Shown here: positions 19,252-29,273 of the stretch, one piece after another
How positions within the stretch are numbered: position 1 is the first letter of the stretch
How the letters are laid out: each line of letters begins with the position of its first letter
NCBI GenBank assembly: GCA_963716135.1
Contig: OY970289.1
Location: 1,922,001 to 1,986,000, forward strand
DNA: 64,000 nucleotides
Direction of reading: 5' to 3'
Origin: CAVRAW01 sp963716135
Lineage (GTDB): Bacteria; Planctomycetota; Planctomycetia; Pirellulales; JADZDJ01
Program-made: the position numbers and the translations under genes
The notes under the pieces: model-generated
Database searches by the model: none
Told to the model about the DNA's origin: nothing
Seen by the model: only the letters and a program-made list of their open reading frames with translations

Positions 19252-19905
19252 TGGCGCGCGGAGATGCCATTGTGCGAAAAAATCGCACTTGTGAAAAAAT
19301 TTGGCGCTGCTGCTTGTTCGGCAGCCGGGCCTGGTAAAAAAATGCGACGGTGCGCTAACCGTCGCCGACAAGCTTGTGACGGGAACGGAGTCCACGCTCA
19401 CGCTGCTTGCCTGCCCGGCTGCTTACTGAAGCAGCGAGCACCTGGGTTAGTGCCTGATGGTGACCGCCCCGAGTTGTGTTTCCGCCCACGCTAACCCCGT
19501 GGCACGGCAATCCCAGGCGGCGAAAGGCTTCCCGATGTCGGCGCGCCAGAGGCGGACGTCCTAGTCCGGCATACTACTTTGGCTGAGCTCGTTGGCCGCA
19601 TCGTCTGAGATCATTCCTAGCAGAATCGCTGGCCCAATTTCTAGATGGCTAATTTGGGGCTTGACTGGCGAATTTTACCGCGGAGACACGGAGGCGCGGA
19701 GAGGGCATCTGTTCATGCGCGCGTCGCAAGCGACGGGGCTAAAAAAAGCATTTGCTAAACCGCAAGCGGGTGGGAGGCGCATTGCCCCGGGTCAATGACG
19801 CGGGGCTAAATGTGTTTCTTCCTGGCGTCTTTGCGCCTTTGCGCGAGAAATTGCAGCGCGTTGACTCGAGAGAAGCCCTTGCTTGCGCGGCGGACTCGAG
19901 AAGCC
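19252..19905. other. Convergent intergenic region with decayed octad repeats, 654 bp
   Basis: Lies between the ends of the ACR3 and citrate synthase genes. It holds an octad array CGGAGACA-CGGAGGCG-CGGAGAGG at 19681-19704, a small GTCGC-AA-GCGAC palindrome near 19726-19737, and octads GGCGTCTT-TGCGCCTT-TGCGCGAG at 19824-19847. No coding sequence is supported. No classical terminator with a T-run was found for either gene. Confidence 0.55.
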
Positions 19906-21195
19906 CTACCCCCGGGTTTCCAGCGGCTGGTATTCGCGCTTCAGCGCGCCGGTGTAAACTTGCCGCGGGCGGCAGATTTTTTTCGCCGGGTTGTGGTGCA
20001 TTTCCATCCAATGCGCGATCCAGCCGGGCAGGCGGCCGATGGCGAACAGCACGGTGAACATGTTCACCGGGATGCCCATGGCGCGATAGATCACGCCGCT
20101 GTAGAAATCGACGTTGGGATACAGTTTGCGTTCGATGAAATATTCGTCGTGCAAGGCGGCCTGTTCCAATTCCTTGGCGATGTCGAAGATCGGATCGTTG
20201 ATGTGATGCTTGGCCAAGAGCTTGTCGCAGGTGCGCTTGACGATCGCCGCGCGCGGGTCGTAATTTTTGTACACACGATGGCCGAAGCCCATCAGGCGGA
20301 AGTGCGAATCTTTTTGCTTGGCCAGCTCGATGTACTTTTTCACGTCGCCGCCGTCGGCGCGAATATGCTCCAGCATTTCGACGCTGGCCTGGTTGGCTCC
20401 GCCATGCAGTGGGCCCCACAGGGCGCAGATGCCGGCCGAGATCGACGCGAACAAGTTGGCGTCGCTGGAGCCGACCATGCGGACCGTGCTGGTGCTGCAG
20501 TTTTGCTCGTGGTCGGCATGCACGATCAACAGTAGATTGAGCGCCTCGACAAAGTCGGGATCGATCGGGTACGGCTCGCACGGCACCCCGAACATCATCT
20601 GCAGGAAATTGGAGCAGTAGTCCAAATCGTTCCGCGGATACATGAACGGCTGCCCGATCGATTTTTTGTAGCTGTAGGAAGCGATCGTGGGGAGCTTGGC
20701 CATCAGCCGGTGGACCGAAATTTCCACTTGCCGCGGATCGCGCGGGTCGAGCGAATCCTGATAGAATGTGGACAGCGCCCCGACCACGCTGGAGAGGATG
20801 GCCATGGGATGGGCGTCGCGCGGGAAGCCGTCGTAGAACGACTTCATTTCCTCGTGCAGCATGGTGTGCCGCCGCAGCGAGTTGCGGAAATACTCCAGTT
20901 GCTCGCGATTGGGCAGCTCGCCGTAGATCAGCAGGTAGCTGGTTTCGACGAAATCGCTGCGCTGGGCCAACTGCTCGATCGGATAGCCGCGATACCGCAA
21001 AACGCCCTGTTCGCCGTCGAGATACGTGATGCCGCTAACGACCGATCCGGTATTCCCGTAGCCGTCGTCCAGCGTAATCAGCCCCATTCCCGAGCGGAGC
21101 TTGGATATATCGACAGCCCTCTCTTGCTCCGTGCCAATCATCACGGGCAGGTCCAATTCGTTGCCGTTGTAGGAGAGTTTGGCAGAATCGCCCAT
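19906..21195 (-). CDS. gltA: Citrate synthase
   Basis: Condenses oxaloacetate and acetyl-CoA to citrate. 429 aa, close to the E. coli type II enzyme, and the active-site residues fall in near-identical positions: H229 in HADHEQN, H264 in GPLHGGAN, H306 in GFGHRVYK, D363 in NVDFYSG. The N-terminal beta domain typical of hexameric type II synthases is present. A TATAAT -10 box is at 21244-21249 on the minus strand, about 50 bases before the start. It supplies the TCA cycle with the acetyl-CoA made by the pdh operon upstream; the two are separately transcribed. Frame intact. Confidence 0.97.
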   Translation of the reverse strand: MGDSAKLSYNGNELDLPVMIGTEQERAVDISKLRSGMGLITLDDGYGNTGSVVSGITYLDGEQGVLRYRGYPIEQLAQRSDFVETSYLLIYGELPNREQLEYFRNSLRRHTMLHEEMKSFYDGFPRDAHPMAILSSVVGALSTFYQDSLDPRDPRQVEISVHRLMAKLPTIASYSYKKSIGQPFMYPRNDLDYCSNFLQMMFGVPCEPYPIDPDFVEALNLLLIVHADHEQNCSTSTVRMVGSSDANLFASISAGICALWGPLHGGANQASVEMLEHIRADGGDVKKYIELAKQKDSHFRLMGFGHRVYKNYDPRAAIVKRTCDKLLAKHHINDPIFDIAKELEQAALHDEYFIERKLYPNVDFYSGVIYRAMGIPVNMFTVLFAIGRLPGWIAHWMEMHHNPAKKICRPRQVYTGALKREYQPLETRG

Positions 21196-21333
21196 CGGGC
21201 CGATGCCTTCCGTTGGAACGCGGTGGGGGAAATATCCACCTTAATTATACTCGACAATTGGAATCATACCGGGGTGTGCGGTCGGGCGGAAGGTGCTCGC
21301 CGGTGTCGCACCCAACTGCAAACCACCAAGGGC

Positions 21334-21898
21334 TTATCGCTTGTTCCGATTAAGCAGAAGATCGGAATACGACGCCGCCAAAACATCGCTCGGCGCAATG
21401 TCGAACTCGGCTTGCAGCGCCGCGACCTGGGCGCGTCCGGCCGCGTCGTCGATCGAGGGATCCAGCACGGCCTCGAATTCCAGAAACGTGTCCAGGCCGG
21501 ACACTTCGTCGAGATGAATTCGCACGTTGCGGTGCAAAAAGATCTCGCGCCTTTTGGCGACGACCACCAGCACGCCTAGCGCCCCGGAAAGCGCCTGCTT
21601 CAGGCGCCGGATCGGGCACGTCGACCAGCAGATAGTCGCTGGCCTTGGCGGCGGGCTGGTCGGGGCGGGAATACCAGACAAGTTGTGCGGTGGAGCGCGT
21701 CGGAAGCGACGCGGCTAAAATGGGCGCTCCGGAATATTCGATCTCGCGCAATTTCAGCCGGCCGTGCGGGCAATGGAAGTACGTATCGACCTGCTGCTGG
21801 ACGCCCAGATGCTCGGTGGCCAGGCGCTGGGCAATTTTCCGCGCCGCGGCCAAATCCGCCAACCGCGCCTTCAGTTCCACATTGCGCGCCAGTCCCAT
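21334..21898 (-). CDS. CYTH-domain protein (class IV adenylate cyclase/thiamine-triphosphatase-like), frame break near 21605
   Basis: About 188 aa when joined. The N-terminus NVELKARLADL carries the ExExK-type strand of CYTH proteins in the shorter form ELK. DTYFHCPHGRLKLREIE continues the tunnel fold. The written frame turns to Arg-rich sequence after VDVPDPA; the next frame gives LKQALSGALGVLVVVAKRRE and LEFEAVLDP, both CYTH hallmarks. Restoring one GC at GGCGCC (21604-21609) joins them as DPARLKQAL. Substrate cannot be assigned: the family binds triphosphates with divalent metal. A GCGTCGgaagCGACGC palindrome lies inside the coding sequence near 21697-21712. Confidence 0.8.
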
Positions 21899-21947
21899 GC
21901 CGGGCGATTATGGCCGCCCGACGCGATGACGACAATGACTTTAACCG

Positions 21948-22012
21948 CCGAGACGCGGAGACGCGGAGCAGGCAAACGCAGAAAGCTGAAGGCAGAAGGC
22001 AGAAAGCAGAAC
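21948..22012. repeat. Octad array followed by heptad array
   Basis: Octads CCGAGACG, CGGAGACG, CGGAGCAG, GCAAACGC (21948-21979) run straight into heptads GCAGAAA, GCTGAAG, GCAGAAG, GCAGAAA, GCAGAAC (21978-22012). Both repeat classes therefore meet at one site, between the CYTH start and the stop of the isomerase gene. Confidence 0.85.
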
Positions 22013-22021
22013 AGGAGCATC

Positions 22022-23642
22022 TTATGGTTCCGATTGCGCCGTTTTATTTGCACTGTCGAATCCCCCCGGCTCGTTGTCGTACATGGTCGTGACCGGAGTC
22101 TTCTGCCGCAGCTCATCGAGATAGTGATTGATTTGCTTCTTGACGCTCTCGTCTTTCAAATGCTTCTTGATGTCGCCTTGCGCGTCGACAAACGAGGTAC
22201 GGCCGGCGTCGGTGCGCTGGAGCACCCGGACGATGTGGAACCCGCGCTCGCTTTCGATGATTTGACTGAAGGTGCCCGGCGGCAGGGTGAACAAGGCATC
22301 GTCGAGCGTTTTAGAAACCAGGCTGCCCTTGGTGGTCCAATCGTGGGCGCCGCCGTCGGCGGCCGTGACGCCTTGAGAGCGGGCCTTGGCGACTTCGGCG
22401 AAGGGAGTTCCGCGCATCGCCAGATTTCCCATCTCCGCCACGGCCGAGTATGCCGCGTCCTTGCTGGGAGACCGATCGAAGCGGACCATCAATTCTTCCC
22501 AGCGCGCCTTGGCGGGGAATTCGTAGTCGGCCAGGTGCGTCTGGTAATAGGACAGCACGTCGGCATGCGGCACTTCTTCGTCGAGCTTCACTTGCTGCCG
22601 CAGCCATTCCTTGGCCACGGTGCGCTCGAAGAATTGCTTGCGCGAGCGATCCAACGAACTGCCGTGCTCGCGCAGCTTGGCGTCCAATTCCTGCCGCGTG
22701 CTCACGCCGTACGTTTTGAGCATCTCCGGCAGTTGATCCTTGTCAAAATATTCGTTGACCTTGGTTTCCATGGACGACAGGCCGGCGGCGGGAATGGTGT
22801 GCATGGCGTCGTTGAACACCAGCTTGGTTTCGATCAGTTGCTTGAGGATTTGCCGATTGGCCTGGTCGTAGAACTCGGCTTCCTGCTCTTTGGGAATTTT
22901 GACTTTGCGCTGCACGAGCATGTCGCCGGCCATGGCCTTCAAATCGCCCACGATCACCACTTCGCTGCCGATGCGGGCGGCGACTTGCGCGTCGGGATAG
23001 TCCTTCGGCGGCCCGGGCAGGATTTGCAGATTCCCGGCATTGGCCAGCGGGTCGGCTTGCGGGGCGGCGGGCGGCGCGGCCGGTTGCGCGACGGTTGGTG
23101 CGGCGGGCTGCGCCTCAAGCGGCGCGGCCGCGGCGGGACCGGCGATCGAGGCGGCCGGATATCCGGTGGTCGGATACGAAGGCGGCGCGACGGATGTCAT
23201 TTGCGGATACGACGGCGGCGCGGCCGCAGATGTTTGCGCATAGTTCGCGGGAGCGACCGCTGATGGATTCGAAGCTGGATTGGTGGCGCCGGTGTTCGGC
23301 TGATTTAAAGATGGATCCCACACCCGGACGCCAGAGCGCGGCGCCGTGGTTGGAGGCGCGCCGGGGGCCGCAGCGGGAGAATTTGTCGGCCCGGTGGATG
23401 CGTCGACCGGCGTGCCGGGCCAGTTGACCGGGCGCGAAACGGGCATGGGCTGCGCAGGCGCTTGAAATTGCGTGTCGCTGGGAATGGCCGGCGAGTTGGC
23501 TCCCGGCAAGCTCTGCTGCGGATCGGCGCCTTGAGTGCGCACTCCCTGGAACGGATCGCCAGGCGCTTGCGCCGTGCGCCGGGCGCAGCGGAAGCACGGC
23601 AAGCGCCAATCCAAACGCAAAGACGATGCGAGCGCGGTACAT
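22022..23642 (-). CDS. Exported SurA/PpiC-type peptidyl-prolyl isomerase, frame break near 23578
   Basis: The start MYRARIVFAFGLALAVLPL (ATG 23642) is a signal peptide. The frame breaks right after it; restoring one GC at GTGCGCC (23575-23581) joins RPARTAQAPGDPFQG. Residues up to ~220 are Pro/Ala/Gln-rich with YPQM/YPTT repeats. Then comes a SurA-like N-domain (NLQILPGPPKDYPDAQVAARIG onward) and a parvulin domain (YYQTHLADYEFPAKARWEELMV ... GGAHDWTTKGSLVSKTLDDALFTLPPGTFSQIIES-ERGFHIVRVLQR). The parvulin core F/H/I pattern GFHIVRV is visible. It probably helps fold outer-membrane proteins in the periplasm. The long Pro-rich segment is unusual for SurA. Confidence 0.85.
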
Positions 23643-23670
23643 GCAGGAGCCGCAGCGAGCTGAGAGAAGT

Positions 23671-23766
23671 AAATGACTAAATGTCTAAATGACGAAATGA
23701 CTGAATGTCGCAAGCGATCGATCGCGCTCATTTAGACATTCAGGCATTTAGTCATTCAGTCATTCC
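23671..23766. repeat. Inverted pair of 8-bp tandem arrays
   Basis: Left array: AAATGACT, AAATGTCT, AAATGACG, AAATGACT, GAATGTCG (23671-23710). Right array, complementary in sense: CATTTAGA, CATTCAGG, CATTTAGT, CATTCAGT (23729-23760). The 18-base centre CAAGCGATCGATCGCGCT holds the palindrome GCGATCGATCGC. The whole can fold into a long hairpin. It sits between the end of mfd and the start of the isomerase gene. Confidence 0.8.
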
Positions 23767-23806
23767 GCCGGCGCGGTCCGGGCGGGGCGGGAGTGTACTG
23801 GCGAAA

Positions 23807-26800
23807 TCAGCCGGCGTGCAAGACCGATTCGATGGTTGCTAGCAAATCGTCCGGATCGATCAGGTCCTTATCGAGCGGCAGGTAGGCGCTGCGATTTTCC
23901 ACAATCCGCAATCGACCCCGATTGAGTCGATTCAATTCGTCGATCTTCGCCCGGCTAGTGAACGGCATCACGAGGTAGCCTTCCTCGCGGACGATCGATT
24001 CGATCTGCCAGCGCGCCGCGGCGATGCGCAGCCGGGCAAAGCGGACCATGCGCTGGGCCGGCGCCGGCAACGGACCGAAACGATCGAGCATTTCGGCCTG
24101 GAGATCGGCCAGTTCGTCGGGCTTGGTTACTCGCGTGAGGCGGCGATACAAGTCGATTTTCATGCGCATGTCGCTCACGTAGCTGCGCGGGATGAAGGCC
24201 TCGCCGGGCAGATCGATGCGCACGTCGATCGATTCCTTCGGCGGCAATTTTTGCACGCGCCGCACAGCCTGCTCCAACAGTTCGCAATACAATTCGTAGC
24301 CGATGGTGGCGATGTGGCCGCTTTGCTGCGTGCCGAGGATGTTGCCGGCGCCGCGGATTTCCAGATCGCGCATGGCGATGGCGAAGCCGGCCCCCATGTC
24401 GCTGAATTCCTCGATCGCGCGCAACCGCTTGGCGGAACTTGTGGACAAGTATTTGTTAGGATCGACCAGCAGATAACAGTAGGCCCGATGCTTGTAGCGG
24501 CCGACGCGGCCGCGCAGTTGGTGAAGGTCGGCCAGGCCGTAGCGGTCGGCCTCGTCGATGAAGATGGTGTTGGCGTTGGGGATATCCAGGCCGCTTTCGA
24601 CGATGGTGGTGGCCAACAGGATGTCGAACTGGTGCGCTACGAAATCGAGCATGACCTGTTCCAGTTGATGCTCGGGCATTTGGCCGTGGGCGATGCGGAT
24701 GCGCGCGTCGGGGACGATGTTTTGCAGCTTGTAGGCCAGGAGGTCGATGTCGTTGATGCGGTTATGGACGAAAAACAGTTGCCCATTGCGATTGAGCTCG
24801 CGCATGACGCCGTGGCGCACGAGCTCCTCGTCGAAGCGCGTGACGCGGGTTTCGACCGCCAGGCGATCTTCGGGAGGCGTTTCCAGATTGGAAATGTCGC
24901 GCAGGCCCAAGAGCGACATGTGCAGCGTGCGCGGAATCGGCGTGGCGGTCATGGTGAGCACGTCCACCGTGGTGCGCAGGGCTTTGAGCCGCTCTTTCAC
25001 CTCCACGCCGAAGCGCTGCTCCTCGTCGATGATCAGGAGGCCCAGGTTGTGGAAGTTGACGTCGGCTTGGGCGAGGCGATGCGTGCCGATCACGATGTCA
25101 ACGGAACCGTCGATGAGGCCGGCAATCGTTTCGCGTTGCTGCTTATCGGTCGCAAAGCGGCTGAGCACTTCAATGCGGAAGGGGAACTCGGCCATGCGCT
25201 CGGTGAACGTGCGGCGATGCTGTTCGGCCAGGATCGTGGTGGGCACCAGCACAGCGACTTGATGGCCGGCATCGACCGCTTTGAACGCGGAGCGAATGGC
25301 TAGCTCGGTTTTGCCGTAGCCGACGTCGCCGCACAGCAGGCGATCCATCGGGCGCGGCTGGCGCATGTCGTGCTTGATAGCGGCGATGGTGGTCAACTGA
25401 TCGGGAGTTTCTTGATAAGGGAACGCGGCGTCGAATTCGCGCTGCCATTCGGAATCTTGGGGAAACTCGATGCCCGGGCGCAGACGGCGCATCGCTTGCA
25501 CCTGGAGCATCTCGGCGGCCAGGTCGACGATCGAGCGCTCCGCAGCTTGCTTCTGTCGGCCCCACGACAGACCGCCGATGCGCGCAAGCGTCGGACGAGC
25601 TTTGCTGCCGCCGATATATTTTTGCACCAGGTCGATGTTCGATGCCGGCACATAGATCCGCGTGCCGCCGTGGAACTCGACCTCGAGATGTTCCTCGACG
25701 GCGCCTTGCTTTTCCAACAGTTTCATGCCGCGGTAGCGCCCGATGCCGTGTGAGAGGTGGACGACGTAATCTCCCTCGCGCAGCTCGAGGAAGCTGTCGA
25801 TGACGCGCCCCAGGCGGCGGCGCGTGGGGCGGTGCAAATCCTGCCGATGAAATAGCTCGCCGCTGGACACCAGCACGATGCGTTCGCCGACCAGCCGGAA
25901 ACCGGCTTGCAGGCGGCCGATGGGAAAGTGCAATCGCCCGCTGGAAGCGAGTTTGGTTGAGCCGAAGATTTCGCGCAGGCGTTCGACTTCGGCCTCGGTC
26001 GGGCAGATTAGATGCACGTCGAACCCCAGGCCGACGGTGTCTAATTCATCGCGCACCTTGGCGATGTCGCCGCTGAAGCGCTCCACGCTTTCGATGCGCA
26101 ACTGGCATTCGGCCTCCATCGAGCCGCTGGCCACGGCAGAGGCCGTGATCGACGGGAACTGGTAGATGCTGGCGAGCGTTTCGTCCAAATCGTGCACGTC
26201 TTGCGGGCGATCCAAGCGCTGGCGGTAGTGGCGGGCTTCTTCCTGCATTTCGTGCGGCTCGGCCAGCAGGAACCAGCTTTGCGGGGGGAGGTAGGAGGAG
26301 AAGTGAGTGGTGAGTGCGGAATTTGGAGTGCGGAGTGCGGAGTTAGGGGCCGCGTCTGGATGGGGAATGGGGAGGGGAGAATTGGGAATGGCGGTGATGT
26401 CGATGGAATCCAGCGATTCCAGGCTGCGCTGGGTGCCGACTTCGAAGCGGCGGAGCGATTCGACGGTGTCGCCGAACAGTTCGATCCGCACGGGATGGAA
26501 CCAATCGGGGGCAAACACGTCGATGATGCCGCCGCGCGGCGAGAATTCGCCGGGCAGCTCGACGGCGCTGGTGTTTTGAAACCCGTTTTCGGCCAGCCAG
26601 CGCAATAGCGCGGGCGGTTCGATTTCGTCGCCGACTTTCAAGCGGCGAGTTTGTTGAGTCAGCAATTCGCGCGGCGGCACTGGTTGCAGCAGGGCTTGAA
26701 TGCTGGTGACGATGAGATTGGGAACACTGCTGGACAAGCCAGCAGTGGCACCCGAGGAAAGCAGTTTCAAGATGCGCAGGCGGTCGCCGTGGGCTTCGTC

Positions 26801-27089
26801 CTGGATGTCGCGCTCGCCGGGGGCGGTTTCCCAGGCGGGGAATTTCTCGGCAATGGCGGCGGCGAAGATCGCCAGGTCGTCGCAGAAATCGTCGACGTCG
26901 CCATCCTGCGGGCAGACGACCACGAGCGTGGCCGGCGCATGCGAAATCAGATTCGCCGCCACCAGCGCAGCTTGAGCCCCAGACTCCGCCCAGCGCCGCC
27001 CCATGACCAGCGGTCAGGCTGGCGACACAATCGGCGTATCCCTCTTGCGCATCCAAGCGCCCGGCAAGTTGTCGTAACGGGCTGTCCAA
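23807..27089 (-). CDS. mfd: Transcription-repair coupling factor Mfd, frame break near 26967
   Basis: Removes stalled RNA polymerase and recruits UvrA. The joined length is about 1093 aa. Order: UvrB-like domain 1 (start MDSPLRQLAGRLDAQ ... GGVWGSSAALVAANL after restoring one GC at 26966-26968), RNAP-interaction domain (GDYVVHLSHGIGRYRGM), Walker A GDVGYGKTELA, DEEQRFGV box, motif III TATPIPRTLHM, TRG/RecG-like motor, and C-terminal TRCF domain. The apparent start is TTG 27089; an ATG at 27004 belongs to the shifted frame. Residues ~215-260 (counting from 27089) contain extra PNSALRTPNSALTTH encoded by a heptad repeat inside the coding sequence. Confidence 0.95.
26305..26385. repeat. Heptad arrays inside the mfd coding sequence
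   Basis: Six contiguous 7-mers GAGTGGT, GAGTGCG, GAATTTG, GAGTGCG, GAGTGCG, GAGTTAG (26305-26346), then after a short gap a G-rich heptad tract around 26358-26385 (GATGGGG, AATGGGG, AGGGGAG, AATTGGG-like). The frame stays open through both, adding repetitive N/S/A/L/P residues between two Mfd structural segments. Confidence 0.8.
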
Positions 27090-27160
27090 AATATGCTTGC
27101 AGGAAGCGAATCCGTTTGGCTTGCCAACGGATTCCCCTGCTGCAAGCGGGCGAACATATT
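27090..27160. repeat. Imperfect inverted repeat upstream of mfd
   Basis: Left arm blocks AATATG, GCTTGCAG, GAATCCGTT match right arm blocks AACGGATTC, CTGCAAGC, CATATT, centred on GGCTTGCC near 27120. It covers the bases directly before the mfd start and lies after the HAD gene stop at 27276. It may be a bidirectional hairpin, a terminator without a T-run, or a miniature mobile remnant. Confidence 0.6.
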
Positions 27161-27275
27161 TCAGGCGGCCGCTATCCGATGTGGCAATTCTAGGCCAGAA
27201 CGGCCGATGGAGAATACGCGTCTTTTTCCCGCATTTGCACGCCGCGATTTCCGCGCGGCGGCGGATGCGGTGCGC

Positions 27276-28891
27276 CTAATTCGAAGGCGGCTCGATGGCG
27301 TGCAGCTTGATTTGGATCCGTGACGAGCGATCGAGATCGAAATCGAAGTTGTACAGACTGTATTCCCAGATGCCGTAGACGGGGTTGGGAAGGATGAACC
27401 ATTTGAGGCCCCAGTTGTCGGCATAGCGCTGGGCCAATTCGCGGCGCACCGCGGGGGGTGATTGGGCGCCGTGGACGAAGTCGCCGAGCGATTCGCTGAC
27501 AATCAGCAGGATGCGGTGGTTGCGGGCCACTTGTTCGCGCTTGTCGTCATCGCCCCAGTTGCCGTCGAGCAGCAGTTGATCTTTCTCGGGATCGTAAGGG
27601 AACCCGACGCGCTGGAGATTGCGCAGCGTGGCGTCGCGCAGGTCGTCGCCGCGTGGAGAAATATAGACGATCGAGCAGCCCAGTTCGCGCATGCTCGAGG
27701 AACTGCTTCGCGCCGGGCAGAGGCTTGCAGCGAGCCTCGTTGCACCAGCGCGACCAAGACTCATAATCGTACTGGGTATTCTCCAACACGAGCCGGGCTT
27801 CGTAGGGATTGTTGTCCCACACGGCATCGTCCAGGTTGACGATGATGGCCGGCGGAAGCTGGGTGTAATTGCCGGCTTTGAATTGTTCGAGCGAAGCGGT
27901 CCACATTTTGTCGCGCAGCGCCAGATCGAGCTTCGCCGTGGCCGAGTTAAACGCTTGCTTCGCACAGGCGTAGTATTCGCCCGAGGTGGCCATCCAGATG
28001 GTGGTGTTGAGGCGTTCGTGGGGATGATCGAGCTTGTTGGGGATGTCGATTCCGGGCTCCAGGGCCGCCAGTTCGTTTTTGGTGCGCTCCTGGCGATTGA
28101 AGCGTTGCTGGTCGTAGACGTTTTCCCAGTGGCCGTACATGGGATTGGGATTGATGAACCATTTCAGTCCCCAGTAGTCGGGGTAAGTGGCGGCGCGTTC
28201 AACGCGCACGGCGGGCTGGCCGGCGGTATCTTGCATGAATTCGCCGAGATAATCGCTGACGATCAGCAGGATGCGGTGCGTTTTAGCGAGCTCGTCGCGC
28301 TTGTGGTGATTGGGCCAGGCGCCGCCCATCATCAGTTTGTCGCGCGGGCCCCAGGGAAAGTTGGCGTGCTTGATGCTGCGGATGATGGGCTCGCGGAAAT
28401 CGTCGCCGCAGGGGTTGAGGTACACAATGGCCACCCCTTTTTCGGAAGCGCGCTGCAGAAATTGCCGCGCCGGCCAACGGAGGATCGTGCGCGGCTTCGC
28501 GCCACTGGCGGTACAAGTTGCCTTGAAACTGGCCCGACTCGAACACGAAGCGCGATTGCACCGGCCAGATGCTCCAGACGCCTTCATCGAGGGTGACCAT
28601 GATGGCGGGGGGAAGGTCTTCGTATTTGCCGGCGGCGAACTGTTCGGTGGAGGCGGTCCAGGTTTTGTCGCGCAAGGCCAGGTCGAGCGCTTCGGCGGCG
28701 AGATTGAACGTTTGGTGGCAGCAGGCGTCGTGTTCGGCGGACGTGACAACCCAGGCGATGGCGTCGAGCTCTTCGTGCGTTTCGGCGCCGCCGAATGTGT
28801 GAAGGGGCTGGGTGCTTTCGTCGCCGCGAACAAGATTCAGACACAGCGCCAGCCCCATTGCGGCGCAGCAGGTCACGCGCGTGAATTTCAT
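27276..28891 (-). CDS. Secreted tandem HAD acid-phosphatase-like protein (two e(P4)-type domains), two frame breaks
   Basis: From ATG 28891 (AAGGGG upstream) a signal peptide MKFTRVTCCAAMGLALCLNL leads to two copies of a ~260-residue class C acid phosphatase (lipoprotein e(P4)) fold. Copy 1 has LPPAIMVTLDEGVWS, IVYLNPCGDDFREP, LLIVSDYLGEF; copy 2 has LPPAIIVNLDDAVWDNN, IVYISPRGDDLRDA, LLIVSESLGDF. The family nucleophile is the first Asp of DLDET; here it is Thr (TLD) and Asn (NLD). Both copies may be catalytically inactive or altered. Frame breaks near 28468 and 27689 are each fixed by one GC. Similar spacing (WGLKWFINPNPMYGHWE / WGLKWFILPNPVYGIWE) shows internal duplication. Confidence 0.75.
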
Positions 28892-29273
28892 GGCGGGCCC
28901 CTTGGATGCTATCACTGCATAGTGCGTCCCGGCGCTGCAATGCCGGTAGAGTTTACCCGACCGGCAGTGCTTCTAGTTGTACCAAGAAAAGTTGCGCAAG
29001 CTAGAGAAACCCTGCCCGGGTTAGCGAGAATTCTGCACTTTGCGCCTTTTCCGTTCCGAACAGTGGTAGTGCCGCCCATGTTCCGCCGTGGCGCGGACCT
29101 TATCTATTTCGTTCAAGAAATCACGCCAGTAGGCCAAGTGCGCCGGGCATTCGGTTGCCTTGGAAAACAAGAGGAGACATCCACGCCACGCGTGGAGTGT
29201 CGCGAAAGCATCGGTACGTCGCGGGCATTTCCCGCGCACTACCGTGCTGATTGCCGGACCAGGAGGAAAGTCG
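28892..29273. other. Divergent intergenic region, 382 bp
   Basis: Lies between the outward-facing HAD and barrel-protein genes. It contains short palindromes such as GCGGGCATTTCCCGC near 29220-29236 and CCGGTAG...CCGACCGG near 28940-28965. No consensus promoter boxes are obvious. AGGAGGAAA (29261-29269) is the ribosome-binding site of the barrel gene. Confidence 0.4.

Noticed and set aside
21764..23263. Plus-strand frame of 499 codons across the CYTH and isomerase genes
   Set aside because: Antisense; passes through repeats and has no domain pattern.
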